Positions 51,393 through 61,013 are shown, numbered from the stretch's first letter. The stretch is 64,000 bases of DNA from VXMO01 sp034422835 (GCA_034422835.1 DAOUJJ010000004.1:8582-72581); one strand, 5' to 3'. Notes: a model not told the origin generated them from the letters alone. A program made the numbers and translations.

Positions 51393-51536
51393 TTAGTCTG
51401 CGGAGGGGACGCGGCGCTGGCCCTGGAGTTCCATCTCCTTGTCGCAGCAGGAGATTACAACGTCGGCGGCCTTGGTCGCCAACACCTGCGTTCCGCAGTC
51501 CTCACATTCGTAGCGCTTGCCAAGCTGCATTGACAT
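51393..51536 (-). CDS. Mini desulforedoxin-like metal-binding protein, copy 1
   Basis: The 47-residue protein MSMQLGKRYECEDCGTQVLA, then KAADVVISCCDKEMELQ has the C-x2-C ... C-C pattern of desulforedoxin and of the N-terminal domain of desulfoferrodoxin. It would bind one Fe or Zn with four Cys. Ribosome site AGGAGG is 7 bases before the ATG, which strongly supports expression. A paralog lies directly upstream on the same strand at 51654-51773. Confidence 0.75.
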   Translation of the reverse strand: MSMQLGKRYECEDCGTQVLATKAADVVISCCDKEMELQGQRRVPSAD

Positions 51537-51653
51537 TTTTTGTCCTCCTAAACCGTGCGCGCGTCATTTGACGCGCAACTCAGTCGATTCCCTTCTATAT
51601 GCGTGATGTCTTGGGTGTGATCTGCCCGATGTGTCGGGCGCTGAGGTTCTGCG

Positions 51654-51773
51654 CTACTTCTGCGCCATCGGCTCGCCATTGCAACATTTCAGGTCGCCGT
51701 CGCCGGCCTTGGTGACGACCACCTCGACGCCGCAATCCGTGCATCCGTATCGCTTACCCATCTGGCTCGCCAT
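51654..51773 (-). CDS. Mini desulforedoxin-like metal-binding protein, copy 2
   Basis: The 39-residue protein MASQMGKRYGCTDCGVEVVV, then TKAGDGDLKCCNGEPMAQK has the same four-Cys layout as copy 1, sharing GKRYxCxDCGxxV and CC. GGGAGG lies 14 bases before ATG 51773; an in-frame ATG at 51761 is an alternative. Between the copies, GCGCGTCA/TGACGCGC (51559-51576) forms a hairpin in the leader of copy 1. Likely electron-transfer or metal-buffer proteins of the cytoplasm. Confidence 0.72.
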   Translation of the reverse strand: MASQMGKRYGCTDCGVEVVVTKAGDGDLKCCNGEPMAQK

Positions 51774-51933
51774 GTCTCTGACTCAACCTCCCGTTCCGTC
51801 ATTGAATTATTGAGGATGCGGGCGAGTTCACAGACGCGGAGTCCGTGCCGCCGCAAGAAATCTCAGTATAGAGTTGCGTACTGAGACTCGTCAATTGGAG
51901 TTGGGGGTGCGGGCAGCGGCGGATGCGAGTAGT

Positions 51934-52230
51934 ATGAGCGGCATGAAGGACGACTGGTCGGCCGCCTGGGCCTTCGTCGGAATCATGATCGCGATCAAGA
52001 TTGTGTTGGGCGTGATCATCTTCATCTACATGCCGCTCCGTGAAACCGCGTCCCTGTATACCGTCGTTCATCTCAGCGCGGTCTTTGGCATCATCCCATT
52101 GCTGGCGCTGACGGGGGGCGGGGTCCTGTTCTGGTGGAAAGTGGTCCGGCTGCGGATGCAGCGCAGACGCCTGCTGGAAGGCGAATGGCAGGTTGATCCG
52201 GACGTTTCTTCCCACAGTTCCGCCACATAG
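51934..52230 (+). CDS. Small two-helix membrane protein
   Basis: The 98-residue protein (from ATG 51934; ATG 51943 also possible) has helices AAWAFVGIMIAIKIVLGVII and AVFGIIPLLALTGGGVLFW and ends in a basic cytoplasmic tail. No family was recognised. It is convergent with modC. The longer frame from 51874 only adds a polar leader. Confidence 0.5.
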   Translation: MSGMKDDWSAAWAFVGIMIAIKIVLGVIIFIYMPLRETASLYTVVHLSAVFGIIPLLALTGGGVLFWWKVVRLRMQRRRLLEGEWQVDPDVSSHSSAT

Positions 52231-52250
52231 CGGACGCTTCTAGTCAGCCG

Positions 52251-53339
52251 TCACTCACCGGACAGCAGGAAGCAGCTCGACGCCTTTACGACTGCCCACA
52301 TCTGCGCCCCCTCGCGTATGCCCAGTTGGGTGATTGCGTGGCGCGTGACGTGAGAAACGAGCGACAATCCCGCCCCGCAGTCGATAGTTACGTCGTTGCC
52401 CGGGGAACGCGGTTCGATAGCCGTCACGGTTCCGGAAAAAACGTTTCGGGCGGACAGTCCCTGTGGCTCGCTGCTCGCAAGGATGACATCCGAAGAGCGG
52501 ATGCCGACGGTGACCACGTCTCCTTCGTCTGCCTCGGCAAGCGGGGTTTCCAGGGTGAGCGGCGAATCAACAAGGGTCTGGCACAGCATCGCGCCGTCCT
52601 CGGGTTGTAGGCGGGCGACGCGCATCCGCAGGAGGTTCTCCACGCCGGCCAGGCGAGCGATGCGCGGGGCGGGCGGCTGACGGAGTGTCGTGACGGGGTC
52701 GCCCTCTGCGACGATGCGGCCGTTGTCGATGATCTGGACATGGTCGGCCAGCGCAAGCGCCTCCTCCGCGTCATGCGTCACGAGGATAACCGGTACCTGA
52801 GACGCAGTGAGGACCTGCCGAATCTCCTGTCGCACGGCGCGACGCAGTTCAGAATCAAGGGCCGCGAAGGGCTCATCGAGGAGCAGAACGCGCGGCTGTG
52901 CCGCCAAGGCCCGTGCAAGGGCGACGCGCTGCCGTTGGCCGCCGGACAGTTCCCAGATTCGCCGTCCCTCTAGCTCCTGCAAGTCAAGCGTGCGTGTGAG
53001 TTCTGCGGCGCGGGCTTGCGAGTCGGGGCTGTGAGCGCCGTAGGCGATATTGGCCGCCACCGTTAGATGCGGGAACAGGCCGTATTCCTGCGGCATGAGG
53101 CCCACGCGGCGGTGGTGGGGCGGAATCCAGAGGCCTGCCTCGTGGTCGAACACGACCGCGCCGTCCAGTTCGATGCGTCCCTCGTCCGGCCGGACGAGGC
53201 CGGCGATGGCGCGGAGAGTGAGGGATTTTCCTGCGCCGGAGGGGCCGTAGAGTACGGTGACGGTTCCGGGCTCGACATCCCACGACACGTCCAGTGAGAA
53301 CGCGCCGATTTGGTGCCGAACCCACCCGCGCGCGCTCAT
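52251..53339 (-). CDS. modC: Molybdate/tungstate ABC transporter ATP-binding protein
   Basis: The 362-residue protein has Walker A YGPSGAGKSLTLRAIAG, signature ELSGGQRQRVALARAL and Walker B VLLLDEPFAALD. The C-terminal half has a TOBE/Mop-type oxyanion-binding domain (LSARNVFSGTVTAIEPRSPG), typical of ModC. The open frame extends to 53627, but ATG 53339 overlaps the modB stop (ATGA) and gives the normal start. Last gene of modABC. Confidence 0.9.
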   Translation of the reverse strand: MSARGWVRHQIGAFSLDVSWDVEPGTVTVLYGPSGAGKSLTLRAIAGLVRPDEGRIELDGAVVFDHEAGLWIPPHHRRVGLMPQEYGLFPHLTVAANIAYGAHSPDSQARAAELTRTLDLQELEGRRIWELSGGQRQRVALARALAAQPRVLLLDEPFAALDSELRRAVRQEIRQVLTASQVPVILVTHDAEEALALADHVQIIDNGRIVAEGDPVTTLRQPPAPRIARLAGVENLLRMRVARLQPEDGAMLCQTLVDSPLTLETPLAEADEGDVVTVGIRSSDVILASSEPQGLSARNVFSGTVTAIEPRSPGNDVTIDCGAGLSLVSHVTRHAITQLGIREGAQMWAVVKASSCFLLSGE

Positions 53340-54151
53340 TCGAGCCTCCCCGCCGGGACAGCCGCGCGAGTGGCGGCCAGGGTGAGCACGAGCAGGACGA
53401 TGACGGACGCGGCGACGAGGATGACTGCCAGGGCGAGGGCCGCGCCGACATCGCTCTCCATGGCGCTCAGGATGGCGAGCGGCATGGTCTGGGTGCGTCC
53501 GGTGAGGTTGCCGGCGAACATGATTGTCGCGCCGAATTCGGAGATGGCCCGCGCCCACGACAGGGCCAAGCCGCCCACGATTGATGGCCATGCGAGGGGC
53601 ATGGCGATGCGCCAGAAGGTGCGCCACGGCGAGATGCCCAGGGTCTGTGAGATCTCTTCCAGCTCTCGCGGCACGGCCTGGAATCCGAGCTTGGCTGCGC
53701 GGATGAAGAACGGCGCGGAGACGAATATCTGGGCGAGGATGACAGCCGCTGTGGTGAACGGCAGCCGAATACCGGCTGCGTCGAGCGCGTCGCCCAGGAT
53801 TCCCATGCGGCCAAAGGCCATGAGCATGGCCAGACCCGCCACGACGGGCGGCAAGACAAGGGGAACGTCGATCAGGACATCGATGACGCGTGAAAGGGGG
53901 CCTGAGCGTCGGGAAAGATAGCGCGCGATGGGGACGCCCGCTCCAACCACGATGATCATGCTGATGAGGCTGGTCACCAGCGATAGGCGCAGGGCAGTGA
54001 GCGTGATGTCGCTCGTCAGGCTGTCCCAGAGGCTGTAGGAGGAAACCGCGCGGATGAACAGGGCGATGAGCGGCAGCGCGATAAACGCGATGTAGACGAG
54101 GGTGATGATGCCGCCGGGCGGGAGCCCGACGGGGAACACGCGACGGTTCAT
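53336..54151 (-). CDS. modB: Molybdate ABC transporter permease
   Basis: The 271-residue inner-membrane permease has six to seven helices. The EAA-type coupling loop is ELEEISQTLGISPWRTFWRI, followed by MPLAWPSIVGGLALSWARAI. Length and order match ModB/CysT-type permeases. Coupled by ATGA at both ends. Imports molybdate or tungstate with ModA and ModC. Confidence 0.9.
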   Translation of the reverse strand: MNRRVFPVGLPPGGIITLVYIAFIALPLIALFIRAVSSYSLWDSLTSDITLTALRLSLVTSLISMIIVVGAGVPIARYLSRRSGPLSRVIDVLIDVPLVLPPVVAGLAMLMAFGRMGILGDALDAAGIRLPFTTAAVILAQIFVSAPFFIRAAKLGFQAVPRELEEISQTLGISPWRTFWRIAMPLAWPSIVGGLALSWARAISEFGATIMFAGNLTGRTQTMPLAILSAMESDVGAALALAVILVAASVIVLLVLTLAATRAAVPAGRLE

Positions 54152-54978
54152 GGGGTTGCCTCTACAGATACAAGGAACCCGTGGGAGGCGAGGATTCTCT
54201 GTCCGGCGTCTGAGACGAGGAAGTCCAGGAATGTCTGAGCGGTGTCGTGTTGGGGAGAGGCGCGCAGGGCTGCGGCAACGTAGGCGATGTCTCCCGGGTT
54301 CTGGGCGGGAATGGTCAGCGAATGCAGGCCGGTATCGCGGAGGTCGGAGTGGTAGACGAAGCCGGCATCGGCCTCGCCCAGCTGCACCTTGGCAACAACC
54401 GCCCTCACGTTTATCTCTTGGGAAACAACGTTGTCGAGCACTGCCATGTCGTAATCAGCAGAAAAGCTCTCCAGCCGTGCCATGTCTGCAACCAGGGCGC
54501 GAGCGTAACGTCCCGCCGGAACATCCGGCAGCGCAATCACGATTCTCACGCCCGGCTCCGCAAGGTCCTCAAGGGACTGGACTGTTTGGGTGGAGTCCGC
54601 GAGGGCAACGACCATTTCATTTGTCGCGACGGCGGTGATTGATGATTCCGTGAGCAGATGAGTTATTTCATCGACGTGGCGGCGGTCTGCGGAGATAAAA
54701 ACATCGGCCTCCGCGCCCTCTTCAAGCTGCGCGCGGAGTCGTGAACTGCCCGCGAAGTGCGTCTCAACCGTCACGCTGCCATTCTCCGCTTCGAATGCTT
54801 CTGCCGCCTCCGTGAGTGCGTCCGTCAACGATGATGCGGCGAAGACGCGGAGAGTGACGGCGTCGTCCGGCCTGTCTGAGGCACAGGCTGCTGCGGTTAT
54901 GACGGCAAGGGCGGATACGGCAAGCATGAGCAGGTAGCGGATATGGCGTGTGTGGATAGTCACAATCCTGTGAGTCAT
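54148..54978 (-). CDS. modA: Molybdate-binding lipoprotein
   Basis: This 276-residue periplasmic-type binding protein is anchored by lipobox TAAAC. The ModA core is LRVFAASSLTDALTEAAEAF, THFAGSSRLRAQLEEGAEAD and VFISADRRHVDEI; the two serine positions that hold molybdate lie in AASSL and GSS. First gene of modABC. The molybdenum hydroxylase at 6945-9218 is a likely beneficiary. Confidence 0.9.
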   Translation of the reverse strand: MTHRIVTIHTRHIRYLLMLAVSALAVITAAACASDRPDDAVTLRVFAASSLTDALTEAAEAFEAENGSVTVETHFAGSSRLRAQLEEGAEADVFISADRRHVDEITHLLTESSITAVATNEMVVALADSTQTVQSLEDLAEPGVRIVIALPDVPAGRYARALVADMARLESFSADYDMAVLDNVVSQEINVRAVVAKVQLGEADAGFVYHSDLRDTGLHSLTIPAQNPGDIAYVAAALRASPQHDTAQTFLDFLVSDAGQRILASHGFLVSVEATP

Positions 54979-55016
54979 TGTAGTCCCGCGCCGAGTTCAT
55001 CGGGTATCATCTGGAT

Positions 55017-55799
55017 ATGAGTACGACGCTGCTTTCTTGGAATGTTAACGGCCTGCGGGCGGTTAATCGAAAGGGCGAGTTCCCGGCGATACTGTCGAAT
55101 GTCTCGCCGGACATCCTTTGCATGCAGGAAACGAAATCCCAGCCCGACCAACTCACGAAGGCCATCCTGGAGGTTGCCGGGTACGAGGCGCACTTTGCCT
55201 CCGCAGAGCGCAAGGGGTATTCCGGGGTCGCCGTCTACACAAAGGCTGCGCCAAAAGATGTCTCCACAACGTTCGGGGACGGGAGTTGGGACAATGAGGG
55301 GCGCGTGCTGAGGCTCGATTACGGCGAGTTCGTCCTCTACAACGTCTATTTCCCCAATGGGCGCTCATCCAAGGAACGGTTGGCCTACAAGATGGAGTTT
55401 TACGACGCCTTTCTTGAGCACATCGAGTCTGAGAGAAAGTCTGGCCTCAATATCATCTTCTGCGGTGACGTGAACACCGCGCACCACGAGATCGACCTGG
55501 CTCGTCCAAAGGAGAACCAGAAGACGTCCGGATTCCTGCCCGAAGAACGGGAATGGATGGACAAGCTGGTCAGCAACGGGTACGTCGATACATTCCGCAA
55601 GTTCGTGCCGGATGAGGCCGGCCACTACTCCTATTGGGACCAGATGACGCGCGCTCGTGACCGCAACGTTGGTTGGCGGATTGATTACTTCTTCGTCAAC
55701 GAGGGGTTGATGGACCGCGTCTCCAATGCGTTCATTCTTTCCGACGTGATGGGTTCGGACCACTGCCCGGTTGGGCTTGAATTGTCGGTTGACCTATAG
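55017..55799 (+). CDS. Exodeoxyribonuclease III (AP endonuclease)
   Basis: The 260-residue EEP-fold nuclease has LLSWNVNGLRA, the catalytic Glu in CMQETKSQP, YNVYFPNG, GDVNTAHHEIDLARPKEN, RIDYFFVNEGL and the final SDHCPV. It repairs abasic sites and has 3'-5' exonuclease activity. This is ExoIII/ExoA. Divergent from modA with a 38-base gap; pyk follows after 4 bases. Confidence 0.92.
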   Translation: MSTTLLSWNVNGLRAVNRKGEFPAILSNVSPDILCMQETKSQPDQLTKAILEVAGYEAHFASAERKGYSGVAVYTKAAPKDVSTTFGDGSWDNEGRVLRLDYGEFVLYNVYFPNGRSSKERLAYKMEFYDAFLEHIESERKSGLNIIFCGDVNTAHHEIDLARPKENQKTSGFLPEEREWMDKLVSNGYVDTFRKFVPDEAGHYSYWDQMTRARDRNVGWRIDYFFVNEGLMDRVSNAFILSDVMGSDHCPVGLELSVDL

Positions 55800-55803
55800 G
55801 GAC

Positions 55804-57288
55804 ATGAACGTCCCACCAGACCGCCGTGAGCGCCACGTCCGCCGCACGAAGATTCTCGCGACGATTGGGCCGGCAACATCCGATGAGCAGACGCTGCGGG
55901 AGTTGATCGAGGCCGGCGTCGACGTGGCGCGGCTCAATTTCTCACACGGGACGCCGGATGAGCACGAGGCCTTTGTTCGCCTCATACGCCGCATCGCGCA
56001 GGAGATGGGCCGCGCCGTGGGAATCCTGCAAGACCTGCAGGGGCCGCGTTTGCGAACGGGGACGCTGGCACGAGGCATGCCGGTGATCCTGGTGGACGGC
56101 GATCCGTTCGTGCTCACGACGCAGGACTGGCCGGACGGCACTGATGAGAAGGTGTGGGTTAGTCATCCCCGACTGCCGCAGGATGTTCGCCCGGGAGACA
56201 GGCTTCTCATCGCGGACGGCGTGCTGGAACTGGAAGTTGTGCGAAGCGACGACACGGATATCCATACCGTTGTCGTGCATGGCGGCGAGCTTGGCCAACG
56301 CAAGGGAATCAACGCGCCGAATGTCAACGTAAGCGTCACTTCACCCACGGAGAAAGATAGAGAAGACCTTGCGCGGGGAGTAACGATGGGCGTGGATTAC
56401 GTCGCCCTGTCGTTCGTGCGGACGCCGGAGGAGATCGAGGCGATGCGGGCCATCCTGCGTTCATTGGGTGCTCCGCAGATGTCGATCATCGCCAAAATCG
56501 AACGGTCGGAGGCGCTTGAGAACCTAGACGCGATCCTGGACGTTTCGGACGGCGTGATGCTGGCGCGGGGCGACCTGGGCGTTGATCTGGGCCCGGAGCG
56601 CGTGCCCGTCATCCAGAAGTCGGTGGTGCATCGCGCCGCGCAGCGGCGCGTGCCGGTCATCGTGGCGACGCAAATGCTGGAGTCGATGATCGGGAATCGC
56701 AGGCCCACGCGCGCAGAGGCATCGGACGTGGCAAACGCGGTGCTCGAGGGGGCGGACGCGGTGATGCTGAGCGCGGAGACGTCGATCGGCGTATACCCCG
56801 TGGAATCGGTGCAGACGATGGATCGGATCATTCGCGAGGCCGAGTGGAGCGAGGAATACCTGGAGGTGTCACGGCGGGCGTCGGCGGACGGCGGGCCGGG
56901 CGGTCAGGACAGAAAGATCGTGCGGGCAGTTGTCAGTTTGCTGGCGGACCTGGATGCGTCTGCGCTCATCGTCTTCTCGCCCGATGATCATATGCCGCGG
57001 ATGCTGTCGCTGGAACGTCCGACCGCGCCGGTGCTGGCGTTCACGGACAGCCGCGCGCTGTATCGGCGCATGGCGCTCTTGCACGCCGTTCAGCCGCAGT
57101 GGGGCACACGTTACGACAACACGGATATCATGCTCCAATACATGCTGTCCGAGGCGCGGGAACGGGAGTACATTCAAGAGGGAGACGAGGTGGTGGTGGC
57201 GCGGCTGGCTCCGCATGACATTGACGGCGCGCCCAGCTTCATTTCCGTGCTGCGCATACCGGAGGCCCAGCTTGGGCATCGTGGTTGA
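55804..57288 (+). CDS. pyk: Pyruvate kinase
   Basis: The 494-residue glycolytic enzyme converts PEP and ADP to pyruvate and ATP. RTKILATIGPATSDEQTLRE, VARLNFSHGTPDEH, the catalytic Lys in SIIAKIERSEALENLDAIL, and MLARGDLGVDLG with the metal-binding Glu/Asp are all present; VIVATQMLESMIG follows. The C-terminal domain is complete. ATG 55804 follows the xth stop by 4 bases, in TAGGGACATG. Confidence 0.94.
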   Translation: MNVPPDRRERHVRRTKILATIGPATSDEQTLRELIEAGVDVARLNFSHGTPDEHEAFVRLIRRIAQEMGRAVGILQDLQGPRLRTGTLARGMPVILVDGDPFVLTTQDWPDGTDEKVWVSHPRLPQDVRPGDRLLIADGVLELEVVRSDDTDIHTVVVHGGELGQRKGINAPNVNVSVTSPTEKDREDLARGVTMGVDYVALSFVRTPEEIEAMRAILRSLGAPQMSIIAKIERSEALENLDAILDVSDGVMLARGDLGVDLGPERVPVIQKSVVHRAAQRRVPVIVATQMLESMIGNRRPTRAEASDVANAVLEGADAVMLSAETSIGVYPVESVQTMDRIIREAEWSEEYLEVSRRASADGGPGGQDRKIVRAVVSLLADLDASALIVFSPDDHMPRMLSLERPTAPVLAFTDSRALYRRMALLHAVQPQWGTRYDNTDIMLQYMLSEAREREYIQEGDEVVVARLAPHDIDGAPSFISVLRIPEAQLGHRG

Positions 57289-57461
57289 CATGGGCAATAG
57301 GCCGCGAGTATAACGGACGCGCCGCCCGGAATAGCCGCGGCCACTATGCAGTGGGGTTTATCGGCACGTGAATAACAGCGGCGGGAGCGGGCGGCGAACT
57401 ACTAGACAGATGGATATATGACCCTCACCAGTACCGGGTTTTTGAGTAAGGAGTCACCGCC

Positions 57462-57932
57462 ATGGCGCAGAAGGAAACGTATCTCACACACGAAGGGCTC
57501 GCAAAGCTGGAAAGCGAGCTTGACCATCTGCGCAACATTCGTCGTATCGAGATCACTGAGCGGCTACACAGTGCCAAGGAGTTGACCGGCACGGAGGAGA
57601 ACGCGGACTACGAGGACGCCAAGACTGAGCAGGCGTTCGTGGAGGGTCGCATCCTCGAACTTGAGTCCATCCTCAAGAATCCCGTCATCATCGACGAGCA
57701 CCATGCCGAGGACGGGCGAATCTCCATCGGCACGCGGTTCAGGGTGCGAGACGAGGGCGGAGAAGAGGACACGTACACACTGGTCGGCACGACGGAGGCA
57801 GACGTGTCGCATGGGCGCATCTCCAATGAATCCCCGGTGGGCGGCGCCGTGATCGGCCACAAGGTTGGCGACACGGTGGAGGTCTCGGTTCCGAACGGCA
57901 CGATTAGCTACAGGATAGTGTCCGTTGAGTAA
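57462..57932 (+). CDS. greA: Transcription elongation factor GreA
   Basis: The 156-residue protein has an N-terminal coiled coil with the acidic tip (AKELTGTEENADYEDAKTEQ) that enters the RNA polymerase channel and stimulates transcript cleavage. A C-terminal FKBP-like domain (VGGAVIGHKVGDTVEVSVPN) follows. TAAGGAGTCACCGCC gives a strong ribosome site. Overlaps lysS by 8 bases. Confidence 0.94.
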   Translation: MAQKETYLTHEGLAKLESELDHLRNIRRIEITERLHSAKELTGTEENADYEDAKTEQAFVEGRILELESILKNPVIIDEHHAEDGRISIGTRFRVRDEGGEEDTYTLVGTTEADVSHGRISNESPVGGAVIGHKVGDTVEVSVPNGTISYRIVSVE

Positions 57933-59418
57933 CGAACAGGAGCCACGGGCCGCGCAGGCCCATTTTGAGTCGCGGCTGGCCAAGCTGGAACGGCTGCGCG
58001 AGCAGGGCGTTGACCCGTATCCACGCCGCACGCAGCGGAGCCACACGTCCGCAGAGGCGCGGGCGCTCTTTGAGGCGGATGAGACGACCCAGCACAGCGT
58101 TGCCGTTGTTGGGCGGCTGATGACCATTCGCGGAATGGGGCGGCTGACGTTCGCCACGCTGCGGGACGGCAGCGGAGATATCCAGGTCAGCTTCGCCCGG
58201 GACCGGCTTGAAACAGACGACTACCAGGCGCTTAAGGACCTCGACCTCGGCGATTTTCTGGGCGTTCAAGGGGCGCTGTATCGTACGCGGACGGGTGAGG
58301 TGACCGTGCAGGCCGACTCGTACTCCGTGTTGGCGAAGGCGCTGCGCCCTCCGCCGGAGAAGTGGCACGGGCTGCGGAATGTCGAGCAGCGGTATCGACA
58401 GCGCTACCTCGATCTGATGGCGAACGACGAGGTTCGCGACATCTTTGTTGTTCGCAGCGCGGTTGTGTCTGCGATCCGGCGGTTCATGGAGGATCGGGGG
58501 TTCATCGAGGCCGAGACGCCGGTGCTGGTGCCGGTGGCGGCGGGGGCGATGGCCGCGCCGTTCGTCACGAGGCACAACGCGCTGGATCGCCAACTGTTCC
58601 TGCGCATCGCGACGGAGTTGAATCTCAAGAAGCTGCTGGTGGGCGGGTTCGAGAAGGTGTTTGAGATTGGCCGCATCTTCCGCAACGAAGGAATCGACGC
58701 GGCGCACAACCCCGAGTTCACGACGATGGAGTCGTATGAGGCATATGCGTCTTACGAAGACGTGATGGAGATGGTGGAGTCGCTGGTCCACCACCTCGCG
58801 GTGCTGACGCGTGGCACGTCGACCGTGACGTATGACGGGCAGGAGATCGACCTGACGCCGCCGTGGCGGCGGCTTCCACTCATTGACGCGATCCGTGAGT
58901 GGAGCGAGATCGACCTGCTGAGCGAGGAGATGCGAACCGCGGACGGGCTGCGTGCCGCCATGCGTGGGCGGGGGCTGACGCCGGCGGAGGACTCCTCATG
59001 GCCGCAGTTGGTGGACAAGCTGATCGGGGACCTCGTGGAGCCGCGCCTGGTTCAGCCGACGTTCCTGCTCGACTACCCGATCGAGATGACGCCGCTGGCC
59101 AAGGCGACGGAGGGTGATGCGCGGCTGGTGGAGCGGTTCGAGGGATTCATCGGCGGGATGGAGGTTGCCAACTCGTTCACGGAGCTCAACGACCCCATCG
59201 AGCAGGCGGCGCGGCTGCGAACGCAGGAAGAGAACCGAGAGCAGTTCCGCGACGAGGACTTCGACCGGCTGGATGAGGATTTCGTCACCGCCGTGGAGCA
59301 CGGGATGCCGCCGGCGGGTGGGCTCGGTCTGGGCATCGATCGGATCGTGATGATCCTGACAGGACAGACAACGATCCGCGAGGTGGTGCTGTTCCCGCAA
59401 CTGCGAACATTGGAGTGA
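57925..59418 (+). CDS. lysS: Lysyl-tRNA synthetase, class II
   Basis: The 497-residue enzyme has an anticodon-binding OB fold (IRGMGRLTFATLRDGSGDIQ) and class II motifs. Motif 1 lies after RFMEDRGFIEAETP, motif 2 is GRIFRNEGIDAAHNPEFTTM and motif 3 is GLGLGIDRIVMIL. It starts with TTG 57925 inside the end of greA. A greA-lysS pair is a common arrangement. Confidence 0.94.
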   Translation: MSNEQEPRAAQAHFESRLAKLERLREQGVDPYPRRTQRSHTSAEARALFEADETTQHSVAVVGRLMTIRGMGRLTFATLRDGSGDIQVSFARDRLETDDYQALKDLDLGDFLGVQGALYRTRTGEVTVQADSYSVLAKALRPPPEKWHGLRNVEQRYRQRYLDLMANDEVRDIFVVRSAVVSAIRRFMEDRGFIEAETPVLVPVAAGAMAAPFVTRHNALDRQLFLRIATELNLKKLLVGGFEKVFEIGRIFRNEGIDAAHNPEFTTMESYEAYASYEDVMEMVESLVHHLAVLTRGTSTVTYDGQEIDLTPPWRRLPLIDAIREWSEIDLLSEEMRTADGLRAAMRGRGLTPAEDSSWPQLVDKLIGDLVEPRLVQPTFLLDYPIEMTPLAKATEGDARLVERFEGFIGGMEVANSFTELNDPIEQAARLRTQEENREQFRDEDFDRLDEDFVTAVEHGMPPAGGLGLGIDRIVMILTGQTTIREVVLFPQLRTLE

Positions 59419-59602
59419 GGAAGGGGCGGCCAGAGGCTCCCCACCACGCAGACTGGCCGATCTGAGCGGCATCCCAACATACAAATGACATGGGGGAGGG
59501 GCGTCTCTCCTGTGGTCACTACGGGCCACATGGTGCATTCCGATCTGTGCTGGAATCCTCTTCTGTTTCGCGCATTCCACGAGCCACATCTATACTTAGC
59601 CC

Positions 59603-60400
59603 ATGGCCAGTCAAGAGTCGAATCTAGGGGGCTCACAACCTCTGTCGTTCAGACGTCGCTGGACGAGGCAGGAATTTCTGATTGTCCTTGATCTCTACTG
59701 GCGCATTCCGTTTGGCCAATTTCACATGCAGAATCACGAGGTGATTCGAGTGGCGCAAGCTATTGGTAGAACACCAAGTGCTGTTGCGATGCGACTTGGC
59801 AATTTCGCTAGCCTAGATCCGGAGCTCAAGCAGCGTGGACTGAGAAATGGATCGGCAGCTGCCAGAGGCATCTGGAGTGAAATGCATGATAATTGGGACA
59901 ACTTTGTGGAGGAATCGACGATTGCCCGACAAAGTCATGGGTTGATAGACGAAACCGAAGTCTCTCACATCGATGAAGAAGAGAAGGGGAGTCGCGTTAC
60001 AGAGCGGCAAGGAGTCCGCAGGCAGCGGGTTGGGCAAGATTTCTTCCGCGCAGCCGTTATGACTGCTTACAACTACAGATGCTGCATTTCCGGACTGGCA
60101 GAAACTGAATTACTTATTGCCAGCCACATCGTGCCATGGAAAGACGACGAAAAGAACCGGATGAATCCGCGCAACGGCCTTTTGCTTTCTGTTCTGCATG
60201 ACAAGGCTTTCGACCGTGGCTTCATCACTTTGGACGATAATCTGGTCGTTCACGTGTCACAGAACCATCTACCTGCAAACGACAGATTCTTCTCCGAAAC
60301 CGTCGCCGCTTATGATGGACATCCCATCGCTCCCCCTGAGAAACTAAGGCCCGCCCCTGAATTCCTTGCTTATCATCGGGAGCATATTTTCCGAGGCTAA
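59603..60400 (+). CDS. HNH endonuclease (HNH_2-type, restriction-like)
   Basis: The protein of about 265 residues has an N-terminal part that recalls putative restriction subunits (RRRWTRQEFLIVLDLYWRIP, PSAVAMRLGNFASLDPELKQ). The nuclease is C-terminal: GQDFFRAAVMTAYNYRCCIS, SHIVPWKDDEKNRMNPRNGL, LHDKAFDRGFITL, with H-N-H residues visible. It is 53 bases upstream of an EcoRII-N-like gene and is less GC-rich than lysS. With no linked methyltransferase it may cut modified DNA or rely on the methyltransferase at 63153. Role inferred. Confidence 0.8.
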   Translation: MASQESNLGGSQPLSFRRRWTRQEFLIVLDLYWRIPFGQFHMQNHEVIRVAQAIGRTPSAVAMRLGNFASLDPELKQRGLRNGSAAARGIWSEMHDNWDNFVEESTIARQSHGLIDETEVSHIDEEEKGSRVTERQGVRRQRVGQDFFRAAVMTAYNYRCCISGLAETELLIASHIVPWKDDEKNRMNPRNGLLLSVLHDKAFDRGFITLDDNLVVHVSQNHLPANDRFFSETVAAYDGHPIAPPEKLRPAPEFLAYHREHIFRG

Positions 60401-60453
60401 AATACTTGCAGCCTCACCGCCTTGACCTTCTCAGACGTATAGGAGCCTTGACT

Positions 60454-60975
60454 ATGCCGAGCCTTCGTGAATGGTTGGATAAACAGTTGGAGCGAGAGGC
60501 GTCGCTGTGGATAAAGAGGTTGTCCGCTTCCGACACTCTTGCGATGGGAGATGGTGAAGTGGGGCCCAAGATCCCCGGTGACTTAGCACGCCGTTTCCTA
60601 CCTGAATTGCAGGATTATCCACAAGCGACTCGACAAGCAGAGTTTATCGTCGAAGTGGCCAGCAATGATGACAACTCAGCAGTGAGGGCAACTCTCTACC
60701 CCCAGAAAGTGTCTCTGCGGAGCGACGGCACTCAGGTGCTGACTGTCGACTGGGGCGGGGCAGGAAACGCTCTGCTAGAACCAGAGAACACCGGTGCTTT
60801 GGCCGTCTTGGCCTTTCGACCACCGGCTGATGACAGTCCGTCCACGTGTGTCGTGTGGGTGTGCGCGAATCTGGATCAGGAAGGTATTGTCGAAAGTGAT
60901 TGGGGTCCTATAGAACCCGGCGTCGAGGTACTTTTCTCCCCTTCAGGAGAGGAATCGAGGCAATTCAACTGGTAG
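60454..60975 (+). CDS. Stand-alone EcoRII-N (B3-like) effector DNA-binding domain
   Basis: The 173-residue protein LWIKRLSASDTLAMGDGEVG, ARATLYPQ-like strand, LTVDWGGAGNALLEPENTGA and LAVLAFRPP...CVVWVCANLD match, by recall, the N-terminal effector domain of restriction enzyme EcoRII. In EcoRII that domain is followed by a catalytic domain; here the protein ends right after it (stop 60975). AGGAG lies 8 bases before ATG 60454; a TTG at 60406 is in frame but weak. It probably binds a specific site for the adjacent HNH protein. Confidence 0.75.
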   Translation: MPSLREWLDKQLEREASLWIKRLSASDTLAMGDGEVGPKIPGDLARRFLPELQDYPQATRQAEFIVEVASNDDNSAVRATLYPQKVSLRSDGTQVLTVDWGGAGNALLEPENTGALAVLAFRPPADDSPSTCVVWVCANLDQEGIVESDWGPIEPGVEVLFSPSGEESRQFNW

Positions 60976-61013
60976 TTAATCCGCCTGACTCCCTTAACGA
61001 CCCCCAATCAAAT

